64,000 nucleotides of DNA, from contig CAWASR010000019.1 of assembly GCA_963784805.1 (NCBI GenBank), positions 248,001 through 312,000 on the forward strand, read 5' to 3'. The notes under the pieces were generated by a model. That model did not search any database, was not told where the DNA came from, and worked only from the letters and a program-made list of their open reading frames with translations. Numbering within the stretch: the stretch's first letter is position 1; each line of letters begins with the position of its first letter. Below are positions 52,938 to 61,198 of this stretch, one piece after another. Both the position numbers and the translations under genes were made by a program. The DNA is from Roseiarcus sp963784805 (GTDB lineage: Bacteria; Pseudomonadota; Alphaproteobacteria; Rhizobiales; Beijerinckiaceae).

Positions 52938-53215
52938 CCAAAGGAAAGCCCAGGAGGAAGCAAAGGAAAGCCAAAGGGAAGCCAACGAAAATAAAAGGGA
53001 AGCAAAGGAAAGGATTTTATTTCCGCAAATCGTGTTTTCTCAATAAGTTATCGCCGAATCAAAATAAAAAAATTACCGACGCCCCTTTGCGCAAACTCCT
53101 GCGTCCTGGCGTTGACCGCGCCGGAAGCTTCGCCACGGGCGCCAATGCTCTTTGGGGTTGGATTGCTCATGACGGCTGGGAGCATAGCACGGCTTCTGAT
53201 AAACAGTAAAGATAT
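52938..53215 (-). repeat. Composite intergenic repeat, copy 4 (minus orientation)
   Basis: Reading the minus strand, the promoter-like block is 53211-53181 (with ATCAGAAGCCGTGCTATGCT). After about 105 bp the AT-rich core is at 53076-53018 (GATTCGGCGATAACTTATTG). A purine/pyrimidine tail of GGAAGC/AAAGG-type words on the plus strand fills 52938-53020. Thus order, spacing and composition match copies 1 and 3. Open frames here are Lys-rich low-complexity translations of the tail. Confidence 0.65.
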
Positions 53216-53400
53216 TGTCGAAATATTTTCGGCGGCGAGTGGAGCGAGGGCCGGATGCGCGCCAAGTCCGCTCCTTCCTGTGCGCGAACGCACAGCCCGC
53301 CTCGACGCCGCGTTTTAGGTTGAGGCGGGATGTCTTCCGCCGCGGCAGGAATGGCTGTAGACCTTTCCCGCGCAGCAGGACGAACGGGTCGGGCAAGGCC

Positions 53401-53721
53401 ATGGAACTGTCGTCGCTTGCCGAGTTGGGGAAAGTCGCCGGCGTCGCCGGGGTCGCGATCGGGATGGTCGCGCTGATCGCGCGGGCGGTGATCGACCGCT
53501 CTTCGTCGCTGCCTCGCGCCCGGCGGGAGCCGATGCTTCGCCTCGTCATGCTCGGCGCTTTCGCCATCGGCGCCCTCGGCGTCGTCGCCTGGCTCCTCGC
53601 CGGAATGCAGTTCGGGACCAGCGTCAAGAGCGGCGACTGCGGCATCGCGACCAGCGGAACCGCGAGCGGCAACACCGTCAATTGCGCGCTTCCGCCGGCC
53701 GCCCCGGCCAAGCAGCCATGA
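53401..53721 (+). CDS. Small membrane protein with ATSG/Cys motif
   Basis: 106 residues from the ATG at 53401. Two hydrophobic segments (about 12-32 and 50-70) and a short C-terminal part with DCGIATSGTASGNTVNCALP. This Cys-flanked motif is nearly repeated (PCSIATSGNASNNTTTCNFG) in the mature N-terminus of the following TPR protein, so the pair is probably functionally linked. I know no family for it. AAGG precedes the ATG weakly. The upstream open frame to 53215 is in repeat DNA and is not used. Confidence 0.6.
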   Translation: MELSSLAELGKVAGVAGVAIGMVALIARAVIDRSSSLPRARREPMLRLVMLGAFAIGALGVVAWLLAGMQFGTSVKSGDCGIATSGTASGNTVNCALPPAAPAKQP

Positions 53722-53771
53722 CACGGCGCGCGTTATGGCCCGAGCATGGCTCGCTCAGACGGGGGCCTCTT

Positions 53772-53862
53772 CGTCATCGCGAGCGAAGCGAAGCGATCCA
53801 GGCGATGCAGGAAACCGGGCGCGGCTCTGGATTGCTTCGTCGCTTCGCTCCTCGCAATGACG
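53772..53862. repeat. REP/BIME-type palindromic element, copy 1
   Basis: A 91-bp element with inverted ends (CGTCATCGCGAGCGAAGCGA ... TCGCTCCTCGCAATGACG) and a central CTGGATTGCTTCGTCGC, of the familiar 'RERSEAIQ' type when translated. It lies between the small membrane-protein gene and the TPR gene. Confidence 0.85.
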
Positions 53863-53906
53863 GCGCGGCCGGGCCAGAATGCGTTCCGATCCGACTGGAA
53901 TGCGCT

Positions 53907-53997
53907 CGTCATCGCGAGCGAAGCGAAGCGATCCAGGCGATGCAGGGGACCGATCGCGGCTCTGGATTGCTTCGTCGCTTCGCTCCTCGCAATGACG
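53907..53997. repeat. REP/BIME-type palindromic element, copy 2
   Basis: A second 91-bp copy, almost identical to the first, 135 bp downstream in direct orientation. The only in-frame ATG (53940) that gives the TPR protein a signal-peptide-like start lies inside it. Confidence 0.85.
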
Positions 53998-56183
53998 GCG
54001 CCGGCCGGCACAGAGTTGCGAAGGCGGTCGCGCTCGCCGCTGTTCTCGCGCTCTTTGTTCCGCGACCCGCGGTCGCGCTCGGAGACACAAAGGTCGAGGC
54101 GGGGCCTTGCAGCATCGCGACCAGCGGCAACGCGAGCAACAATACGACAACCTGCAACTTCGGGCTGACGCCCGAGCAGCTCAAGCAGGCGACCAAAGCG
54201 GCGGTCAAGGGCGCGACCGAAGCGCTGCAAGAACATATCGACAAAATCAGCGAGACGCTCGGCGTCACCAAGAGCGCCGCCAAGACGCTGTTGAAGATCG
54301 TCGGCGAGGACGCCAACATTCCCGACGACAAGCTGGCCGAGGCGCTGACCAAGGTCGCGGGCGACTACAAGAGGCTTCAGGCGCAAGCCGCACAGGCCGC
54401 CGCCCTCAACGCGGACAACCCGACGGCGCGCGGGCTGGTCGATGAGGCGAAGCCCGAGATCGACGCCGGACATTTCGATCGCGCCCGTGCGCTGTTGCAT
54501 CAGGCGACCCAGGCGCAGATCGCCGCCGCGCAGCAGGCGTACAAGATCCAGGAACAGGCGCGAATCGCCGGCGACGCGCAAATGCTCGGCGCGTCCAGTT
54601 CGACCGCGACCGAGGGCGAAGTCGCGCTGACCCAGCGCCACTATCTCGAGGCCGCCGAGCTGTTCGGTCAGGCGGCGGGCTATGTTCCCAACGGACATGC
54701 CGACGAGCGCGGCAAATATCTGCTGCGCCAGGCCGACGCCCTCTATCGGCAGGGCGACGAGCGCGGCGACAATGCGGCCCTGCGTAGCGCGATCGACGTC
54801 TGTGGACAAGCTCTGGCGGAATTTCCGCGCGAGCGGGATCCAGTCCAATGGACGACGACCGAGAACGAACTCGGAATGGCGCTCTTAAAGCTCGGAGAGC
54901 GGGAGGGCGGGAGCGCACGGCTTGAGGAGGCGGTCGCGGCCTTTCATGCGGCGCTCGAAGAGCGCACGCGCGAGCGGGTTCCTGTGGGCGGGGCGAAGGT
55001 GGAGAACAATCTCGCGCTTGCGCTCACTCGAATCGGCGAGCGGGAGAGCGGGACGGCGCGGCTCGAGGAGGCGGTCGCGGCCTATCGCGCCGCGTTGACG
55101 GAGCTGACGCGCGAGCGGATTCCCCTCGACTGGGCGACGACCGAGAACAATCTCGGTCTTGTGCTCGAAAGGCTCGGAGAACGAGAGGACGGGAACGGGC
55201 GGCTAGAGGAAGCGGTCGCCGCGTTTCATGCGGCGCTCGAAGAGCGCACGCGCGAGCGGGATCCCCTGGACTGGGCGAGGACGGAGAACAATCTCGCGTT
55301 TGCGCTCACTCGAATCGGCGAGCGGGAGAGCGGGACGGCGCGGCTGGAGGAGGCGGTCGCGGCCTATCGCGCGGCGTTGACGGAGCTGACGCGCGAGCGG
55401 ATTCCCCTCGACTGGGCGACGACCGAGAACAATTTCGGCCTTGCGCTCGAAATTCTCGGGGAACGAGAGGACGGGAACGCGCGGCTTGAGGAGGCGGTTG
55501 CAGCTTTTCATGCGGCGCTCGAAGAGCGCACGCGCGAGCGGGTTCCCCTGGACTGGGCGGCCACGCGATTGAATTTGGGCAACGCGCTCGCAAGGCTCGG
55601 AGAGCGGGAGAGCGCAAGCGCACAGCTCGAGGCGGCGGTCGCGGCCTATCGGGCGGCGCTGGAGGAATTGACGCGCGAGCGGGTTCCGCTCGAGTGGGCA
55701 TTAGCCCAGAACAATCTCGGCCATGCGCTGACGGATCTCGGACTGCTGGACGGCGGGAACGCACGTCTGGAGGAAGCGGTCGCGGTCTTTCACGCAGCGT
55801 TGGAAGAGCGCACGCGCGAGCTGGTTCCGCTGGACTGGGCGATGACCGAGAATAATCTCGGCCTTGCGCTTATGGGCCTCGGGCAGCGGGAGAGCGGGAC
55901 AGAGCGGCTCAAGCAGGCTGTCGCAGCCTTTGCGGCGTCTCTCGAAGTGCAGACGCGTGAGAGGCTCCCTCTCGGCTGGGCGGCGAGCTACGGGAGTCAG
56001 GGAATCGCTTTGATGCTGATAGCAGGCCGCACCAAGGACGGCGCCGTCGCGGAAACCGCCGTCCAACATTTGCAAGCAGCCTACGAGGCGGCGCGCTCGG
56101 GCGGTCAAGAACAATTGTCCGGGTACCTTCGGCTGCGTCTGATTCAGGCGCAAGGGATGCGCGACCTGGTCCTCGGTCAATGA
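53940..56183 (+). CDS. Secreted tetratricopeptide-repeat protein with 47-residue repeats
   Basis: 747 residues if started at the ATG at 53940 (inside a REP element); the open frame continues upstream through both REP copies to 53682. A hydrophobic segment (VALAAVLALFVPRPAVA) then acts as signal peptide or anchor. The mature part begins with the Cys-flanked motif CSIATSGNASNNTTTC, continues with a helical region (about 65-230) and then eight 47-residue TPR-like repeats (NNLGLALxxLGERESGxxRLEEAVAAYRAALEERTRERVPLDW). Repeats 2-3 (54993-55274) and 4-5 (55275-55556) are a near-identical 282-bp tandem duplication. TPRs bind partner proteins; the partner is unknown. The true start is uncertain. Confidence 0.75.
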   Translation: MQGTDRGSGLLRRFAPRNDGAGRHRVAKAVALAAVLALFVPRPAVALGDTKVEAGPCSIATSGNASNNTTTCNFGLTPEQLKQATKAAVKGATEALQEHIDKISETLGVTKSAAKTLLKIVGEDANIPDDKLAEALTKVAGDYKRLQAQAAQAAALNADNPTARGLVDEAKPEIDAGHFDRARALLHQATQAQIAAAQQAYKIQEQARIAGDAQMLGASSSTATEGEVALTQRHYLEAAELFGQAAGYVPNGHADERGKYLLRQADALYRQGDERGDNAALRSAIDVCGQALAEFPRERDPVQWTTTENELGMALLKLGEREGGSARLEEAVAAFHAALEERTRERVPVGGAKVENNLALALTRIGERESGTARLEEAVAAYRAALTELTRERIPLDWATTENNLGLVLERLGEREDGNGRLEEAVAAFHAALEERTRERDPLDWARTENNLAFALTRIGERESGTARLEEAVAAYRAALTELTRERIPLDWATTENNFGLALEILGEREDGNARLEEAVAAFHAALEERTRERVPLDWAATRLNLGNALARLGERESASAQLEAAVAAYRAALEELTRERVPLEWALAQNNLGHALTDLGLLDGGNARLEEAVAVFHAALEERTRELVPLDWAMTENNLGLALMGLGQRESGTERLKQAVAAFAASLEVQTRERLPLGWAASYGSQGIALMLIAGRTKDGAVAETAVQHLQAAYEAARSGGQEQLSGYLRLRLIQAQGMRDLVLGQ

Positions 56184-56350
56184 TTGCGGTCCCTGCAACA
56201 ACGCGATCCCATGCGATCCAGCCCTTCCGGCGCCGCCAACAGCGGCGGGATCGAACGCCGGGTCATTTGACCTCCGCGCCAATCCTGAAATGACAGCGGA
56301 CGTTGAACCACGGAATCGCGTCGCTCGCGCTCGCAATGACGAAGAGCGGC

Positions 56351-56400
56351 GCCCTCATCCGGCGCTTCGCGCCACCTTCTCCCGCAAGCGGGAGAAGGAA
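56351..56400. repeat. Palindromic element after the fucU-like gene
   Basis: Two adjacent stems: GGCGC / GCGCC and a perfect 11-bp hairpin (CCTTCTCCCGC aa GCGGGAGAAGG at 56375-56398). It lies directly at the 3' end of the mutarotase gene (stop at 56403) and could help terminate or stabilise its mRNA. It belongs to a class of dispersed repeats seen in other alphaproteobacteria. Confidence 0.65.
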
Positions 56401-56402
56401 AT

Positions 56403-56852
56403 TCACTCCGGCGGCAAGACGCCCTTCTTGAAGAGGAAGCAGCCGTAGTGGCGGCGCTCGCCGGTCGCCAGAATGGCGAAGGCCTGGCTCGCGCGCTCGT
56501 AGAAGGCGAAGCGTTCGACGCCCTGAAGCGGCAGGCGCTTGCCCGCGGCGCGGTCGAGGACCTGCTGCACTTCCTGCTGCACCGGCGGCACCGCGTTCGG
56601 GTCGCCGGAGACTTCCATGCGCAGCGCCGGGTCGGGCACGAAGGCGTCGAGCGGCATCACCGACAATACGGCCTCGATCGCACGCGCCGCCGAGACGCCG
56701 GCGATCAGGATCGGCACGCCGGTGACCGTCGACGTCGCGGTCGAGTGGGCCGGAAAATTAGCGTCGACAACGGCGATCTCGTCGCCGTGGCCCATCCGTC
56801 GCAAAGCGTAAAGCAGGTCCGCGTCCAACAGCGGATCGATCCCCCAGAGCAT
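56403..56852 (-). CDS. fucU: RbsD/FucU family sugar mutarotase (L-fucose mutarotase-like)
   Basis: 149 residues. RbsD/FucU family pattern: GIDPLLDADLLYALRRMGHG, DEIAVVDANFPAHS, and the C-terminal Tyr/Phe-containing segment with FAFYERASQAFAILATGERRHYGCF. Members interconvert alpha and beta anomers of L-fucose or D-ribose in the cytoplasm. Length fits FucU better than RbsD. The start has GGGAGG 8 nt upstream. No fucose or ribose uptake or catabolic genes are in the window, so the true sugar is uncertain. It lies next to tilS on the same strand, about 100 bp after it. Confidence 0.82.
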   Translation of the reverse strand: MLWGIDPLLDADLLYALRRMGHGDEIAVVDANFPAHSTATSTVTGVPILIAGVSAARAIEAVLSVMPLDAFVPDPALRMEVSGDPNAVPPVQQEVQQVLDRAAGKRLPLQGVERFAFYERASQAFAILATGERRHYGCFLFKKGVLPPE

Positions 56853-56950
56853 TGGCTTGCCTCCCTTTCATCATTTCGGCCGAAGATAGCCCGCGCGCGC
56901 TCATTTGGCGAATGGCGAATTGCGAATGGCGTCCGCTGACGCCCTACTCC

Positions 56951-57964
56951 CTACTCCCTGCTTCCCTTCCTCGCCGGCTCCGGCGCGAATTTCAAGCCGC
57001 CCTTGGCGGTCAGCCTCACGACCGTTCCCCCGAGATTGGCGCCGAACGCGCGGCGCTCCCTGAGCGCGTCGCGCAAGGCGTTGGCCAGCGCCTCGATCTT
57101 TTCGAGCCCGAGCCGGCTCGGGTCGCGGCCGGCGGTCGCGGCGATGCGCGATCCGAGAACGCGCTGGACGATCGCGATCGGCTCCTGAAAGAGGGCCCGC
57201 GCGTCGATCGGACCGTCCGCGCCGAGCTTTGCCTCGACCAGCGCCGTCAGCCGCGCCAGCGCCTCCTCGGTCTCGCCCGCGCGGCGGGCCAGCCGATCCA
57301 GCGCATCGGCGTCCAGCCCTTCCTCGGCGAGGCGCGCGATCAACGCGCGCAGCCGCGTGCGCGCGTAGCGCGGATCGAGGTTCGACGGGTCGTCGACAAA
57401 CGGCTCGCCGCGCGCCTCGGCGAAGGCGACGAGGTCGCTCTTCTTCACCCCGATGAGGGGCCTGGCGAGCGTGACGCCGTCGCGCGCGCTCATCGCTTCC
57501 ATGCCGCGCAGGCCCGCGACGCCCGAGCCGCGCAACAGGCGAAACAGCACGGTTTCCGCCTGATCGTCGGCATGATGGGCGGTCACCACCGCCTCGGCCC
57601 GGATCGCTCGCGCGTGATCGACCAGCAGGCGGTAGCGCGCCTCGCGCGCGCGCTCCTGCACGCGAGTCGCGGGCTTCGCGCCCTTCCAGACCAGGGTGCG
57701 ATGAGCGAGGCCCAGCCGCCGGCAGAGCGCGGCGACGCTCTTTGCTTCCGCGGCGCTCTCTGGCCTCAGGCCATGATCGACGGTCGCGGCTTCGACGCGA
57801 ATCCTGCCGCGCCGCGCCGCCCATTCCGCCGCCATCAGCAGCAGCGCGGTGGAATCCGGGCCGCCGGAGACGGCGATCAGCAGCGACTTCGCCCGCCCGA
57901 GCGGCGCCAGCAGCGCGTCGACGTCAGCCGCCGAAAGGGCGCGTCCGCGCGCCGGCTTCAGCAA
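56951..57964 (-). CDS. tilS: tRNA(Ile)-lysidine synthase
   Basis: 337 residues. It modifies C34 of the CAU-anticodon tRNA-Ile so that it reads AUA. The P-loop signature SGGPDS is in IAVSGGPDSTALLLM, with TVDHGLRPES and the helix HHADDQAETVLFRLLRGSG. It lacks the long C-terminal domain of E. coli TilS, as other alphaproteobacterial forms do. The start is a TTG at 57964 that overlaps the stop of cpoB, so the two are coupled. ftsH, which usually follows, is absent; the next gene is the mutarotase. Confidence 0.93.
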   Translation of the reverse strand: MLKPARGRALSAADVDALLAPLGRAKSLLIAVSGGPDSTALLLMAAEWAARRGRIRVEAATVDHGLRPESAAEAKSVAALCRRLGLAHRTLVWKGAKPATRVQERAREARYRLLVDHARAIRAEAVVTAHHADDQAETVLFRLLRGSGVAGLRGMEAMSARDGVTLARPLIGVKKSDLVAFAEARGEPFVDDPSNLDPRYARTRLRALIARLAEEGLDADALDRLARRAGETEEALARLTALVEAKLGADGPIDARALFQEPIAIVQRVLGSRIAATAGRDPSRLGLEKIEALANALRDALRERRAFGANLGGTVVRLTAKGGLKFAPEPARKGSRE

Positions 57965-58946
57965 TGATCCCTGGCCATTTCGCGCTCGGCCAGTTTCTTC
58001 ACCGAGGCCGGAGCCGCCGGGTAGCGCTTGCCGAATTCGCCAAAGGTCGCGCAGGCCTGTTCCCGATTGCCGAGCGCCGCCAGCGTCTGGCCGAGCCGCA
58101 CCATGCTCTCCGGCGCGCGCGCGGACCTGGAATAGTTGGTCGTGACCTTGAGATATTGCTCGGCCGCCTGGCGCGGCAGCGAACGCTGAAAATAGCTTTC
58201 ACCGACGTAGAACAGCGCGTCGGGCGTCAGCCGGTGCTCGGGATTGGCGGCCATGAACGCCTTGAACCCCTGTTCGGCCTGCACGTATTGGCCGGCCTCG
58301 AACGCATGCAGCGCGGCGCTGAACTGCTCGCGCGGGGCGTCGAGCATCGCCACCCCGGAGCCCACGATCGTCGGCCCGGTCGACGCCGGGGGGGCGCAGG
58401 CGGCCGCGCCCGCCCGAGCTCGAGCGGCGCGCCGGGCGCGGGCGAAGGGCTCGTGAGCGGCGCGGACGGCGGAGTGGTCCCGAGTTGGCGCGGCGCGCCC
58501 GGCGCGTTCGGATCCGCGTTGGGATCGAACGCGTCCGATCGTTTGGCTCGCATGGGCGCGGGCGCCTCGGTCACCGTCGCCGGTGGACTGGCGGCGCCGA
58601 CGGGCGCCGGCGACGCTCCGCCGGAACGCTCGCCGAACCGGAATTCGACGTCCTGACGGAACTTCTGCAACTGATCCTCCAACCGACGCTGCGCATTCTC
58701 GAGCTCCTCGATGCGGCCGTTGGCCTGCCTGAGTTCATCCTCGAGCCGGTTGAGGCGCACGACGTCCGTCGCCGCGTCGTTCGCGTCGTTCCCGGCGGCG
58801 CCAGGAATATTGGCTGGCGGGGCCATCTGGGCCGATTGCGGAGATTGGCGATGGAAAAAATCGAACCCCTGCGCATCCGCAACAGGCGCAGCCAGAAGGA
58901 GCGCAAGGCTCGCCGTCATCAGGCGCGGGGATCGGGCGAATTTCAC
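57958..58946 (-). pseudogene. cpoB: CpoB/YbgF-like periplasmic protein, frameshifted in a homopolymer
   Basis: Two minus-strand frames make one CpoB (YbgF). The first (from a GTG at 58946; MTASLALLLAAPVADAQG is the signal peptide) holds an N-terminal coiled coil (RLNRLEDELRQANGRIEELE) and a Pro-rich linker. The second, 57958-58365, holds the TPR domain (FEAGQYVQAEQGFKAFMAA ... LFYVGESYFQR ... YPAAPASVKKLAEREM). They join at a run of seven G on the plus strand (58387-58393), where one missing base breaks the frame. CpoB coordinates peptidoglycan synthesis with Tol-Pal constriction. A homopolymer makes a sequencing error quite likely. Position after pal and before tilS is as expected. Confidence 0.8.
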
Positions 58947-59098
58947 TGGAGGCGACCTCGTCAAGTTTTCGTCGCCGGCCCCATACACACCGCGATGGTC
59001 GGATTCAAGGCGCCGGCCGGCGAAACCGCCGCCCGGTCGGGACGCGTTCTCGCGGACCAAGGCCCGCGAGCGAGTCGCCCCGGCCGATGGCGATCAAC

Positions 59099-59596
59099 TC
59101 AGCTGCTGCCCTGGGCGCCGTTGAGCACGGTGACGGCGCGCCGGTTCTGCGACCAGCAGGAAATGTCGTCGCAGGTCGCGACCGGCCGCTCCTTGCCGTA
59201 GCTGATCGTCTTCATGCGCGAGGCGGCGACGCCTTTGGCGACGAGGTAATCGTGAACCGTCTGGGCCCGGCGCGCGCCGAGAGCGAAATTATATTCGCGC
59301 GTGCCGCGCTCGTCGGCATGGCCTTCGATGGTGAAGTTGTACCGATTGTACTGATTGAGCCATGCCGCCTGCTTGTCGAGCGTCGCGGTGGCGGTCGGGG
59401 ACAGATTGGTGGAATCGGTGTCGAAGAATACGCGGTCGCCGACCTTCTGGTTGAATTCCTGCAGGCTGCCGGGGCCCGCCGCGCCATAGCCCGCGGCCAT
59501 CTGGTCGGCGTTGTTGTGCGCGCATGCGCCGAGCGCCAAACTCAGCACGAGCGCCAGCGCGGGCGCGAGCGAACCCTTGGCTTTGTGCGCGAACAT
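59099..59596 (-). CDS. pal: Peptidoglycan-associated lipoprotein Pal
   Basis: 165 residues. A signal peptide with lipobox LGAC (Cys about 25) directs lipidation. The OmpA-like peptidoglycan-binding domain includes RVFFDTDSTNL, YNFTIEGHADERGTREYNFALGARRA and the segment RMKTISYGKERPV. Pal links outer membrane and peptidoglycan in the Tol-Pal system. AGGAG precedes the ATG. tolQ, tolR, tolA and tolB are not in the window; the upstream neighbour (59827) is on the plus strand, so the operon is split and begins here or has lost its upstream part. Confidence 0.95.
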   Translation of the reverse strand: MFAHKAKGSLAPALALVLSLALGACAHNNADQMAAGYGAAGPGSLQEFNQKVGDRVFFDTDSTNLSPTATATLDKQAAWLNQYNRYNFTIEGHADERGTREYNFALGARRAQTVHDYLVAKGVAASRMKTISYGKERPVATCDDISCWSQNRRAVTVLNGAQGSS

Positions 59597-59826
59597 GAAC
59601 CCACTCCTGCCAATGCCTCGCCCGGCTGAGAGCTAGGCCCATCAGAGTTAACGTAAGGTTCCGGCAACCCTACCGAACCCTTGGCGCGCGATCCCGAATG
59701 CGGTGAAAGCGGCCGGCAGCGTTAACAGCGGATTAATGGCGACAATGCGGCGCGGAAAGTCTTGCGCGCGCCTCGATTGCTGGGCATTCTGCCCCGCGAG
59801 CGTCGCCCTTTTGGAATCCCGCCGAA

Positions 59827-60411
59827 GTGAATCAGCGAAAGATCATACGAATGGCGCTGCTGGCGCTGGCGCTGCTGTTTCTGGCCGTCGCCTGGGTCTG
59901 GGACGGCTTTATCGCGATCGGACGGCTCATCGTCGGGCTGATCCCGTGGACCCGCTTCAAGCTGGCCTTCGTCGCGCTGGTCGACCGCCTGCCGATGCCG
60001 ATCGTTCTGTTGATCTTTCTCGTGCCGCTTGCGATCGTCGAGCCGCTGCTGACGCTTTCCGTCGTGGCGATGGCGATGGGCTATTTCATCGTCGGCCTGA
60101 TAGGCTACATCACGGTGAAAGTGCTCGGCTTCGGCCTGATCGCGGTCGTCTTCGACCTGACGAAACACAGGCTGCTGACGGTCCCCTGGTTCGCCCGGGC
60201 ATACGCCAAGGTGATGGTGTTCCACAACTACGCCCACAGAATCGTCGCGCCCTACCAACACGCGGCGGCGCAGCTCGTGCGCCAGTGGCGCGGGCGCGCG
60301 TCCCACGCGGCGACGAGCTGGCTCCCTGGCGCCGCCCAACTCGCGGCCCGCTTCGCCGCGCGCAAGCGCGCCGCCAACGGTCGTCCCCCGCAGCCGCTCG
60401 TCGGCGGCTAG
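59827..60411 (+). CDS. Membrane protein of unknown function
   Basis: 194 residues from the GTG at 59827 (or 186 from the ATG at 59851). Three to four hydrophobic segments (about 10-30, 55-80, 85-110) followed by a basic soluble tail (FHNYAHRIVAPYQHAAAQLV and similar, rich in Arg and Ala). I recognise no family with certainty. It is divergent from pal and convergent with mntR, with little downstream space. Confidence 0.6.
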   Translation: MNQRKIIRMALLALALLFLAVAWVWDGFIAIGRLIVGLIPWTRFKLAFVALVDRLPMPIVLLIFLVPLAIVEPLLTLSVVAMAMGYFIVGLIGYITVKVLGFGLIAVVFDLTKHRLLTVPWFARAYAKVMVFHNYAHRIVAPYQHAAAQLVRQWRGRASHAATSWLPGAAQLAARFAARKRAANGRPPQPLVGG

Positions 60412-60501
60412 GCGAAGACGGTCCGGCGCTCGTCGGCCACGACAATGGCGCAAAAGCGCGAGCTCGCGCCCGCTCCCTGAAACTCCGCCGCGCGCCGCCG
60501 T

Positions 60502-61026
60502 CTATCGCGGCTGACGACCGCCGCCGTTGCGCAAGAACGCCTCGAAGGCGCGCAGGGTGGCGTCGGAGACATAATGCTCGATGCCTTCGGCGTCGGCTTC
60601 CGCCGCATCGCGCGGCGCTCCGACCGCGACAAGCAGTTCGACGACGAGCCGGTGGCGCTGGCGCACGCTCTTGGCCATCGCAACGCCCGCCTCGGTCAGG
60701 AAAATCCCGCGATAGGGGCGCGAAGTCACAAGCCCCTCGCGTTTGAGCCTCGCGATCGTCTTGCTGACCGTCGGATGGGAGACCCCAACTCGGCGCGCGA
60801 TGTCGATGGTGCGGGCCTCGCCGTTGAGCGAGATCAGATCGGCGATCATTTCGGCGTAGTCTTCGAGCGTCGCGGTCGAGCGCGCCTTGCGCGCCATGCT
60901 GAAGCGACTGGCCTGAACCGGTTCGGCCACGAGTTCCGCACTCTCGGACCCCAGACCTTTACCGAGCTTCTTGGTGGTCAAAACATCCTCGCCCGGCCTG
61001 TCCCAATTCCGCGGCGCCCCCGCCAT
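60502..61026 (-). CDS. mntR: Manganese-responsive transcriptional regulator MntR (DtxR family)
   Basis: 174 residues. The winged-helix DNA-binding segment TIDIARRVGVSHPTVSKTIA is present, and the dimerisation/metal-binding part (MAKSVRQRHRLVVELLVAVG, AEADAEGIEHYVSDATL) matches MntR of E. coli and Bradyrhizobium, including the Glu and His ligands (DAEGIEHYVS). When bound to Mn it represses manganese uptake. It is divergent from mntH, with an operator-like palindrome over the mntH promoter. The N-terminal 45 residues preceding the wing may include an alternative start at the ATG giving MARKARSTATLEDYAEM (about residue 44). Confidence 0.93.
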   Translation of the reverse strand: MAGAPRNWDRPGEDVLTTKKLGKGLGSESAELVAEPVQASRFSMARKARSTATLEDYAEMIADLISLNGEARTIDIARRVGVSHPTVSKTIARLKREGLVTSRPYRGIFLTEAGVAMAKSVRQRHRLVVELLVAVGAPRDAAEADAEGIEHYVSDATLRAFEAFLRNGGGRQPR

Positions 61027-61128
61027 ACTCTTTCGATCCCGCCTTCAATATGCAGCCTCGGCTGCAAAATGCAACTCACGTTTTATGAAATTCGGGCGCG
61101 TCAAGCCTCGGCGACATTCCGCAGCCCA

Positions 61129-61156
61129 TTGACTATAGAGTAGCATAAGCTATATT
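61129..61156 (+). promoter_or_regulatory. mntH promoter with overlapping MntR operator
   Basis: A -35 hexamer TTGACT (61129-61134) and a -10 hexamer TATATT (61151-61156) with a 16-bp spacer. An inverted repeat (TATAG, 11 bp, CTATA; 61134-61154) overlies the spacer and -10. This placement is expected for an MntR-repressed promoter, and mntR itself is divergent. The match to any published MntR consensus was not computed. Confidence 0.7.
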
Positions 61157-61198
61157 TCAGAGCGTAGGCGTTAGGCGGCGCCGAAATCGCGAGGGTCG

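Noticed and set aside
53682..53939. The upstream part of the TPR frame with RERSEAIQ peptides
   Set aside because: This peptide is the hallmark of translated REP DNA. I therefore do not extend the TPR protein upstream of the second REP copy.
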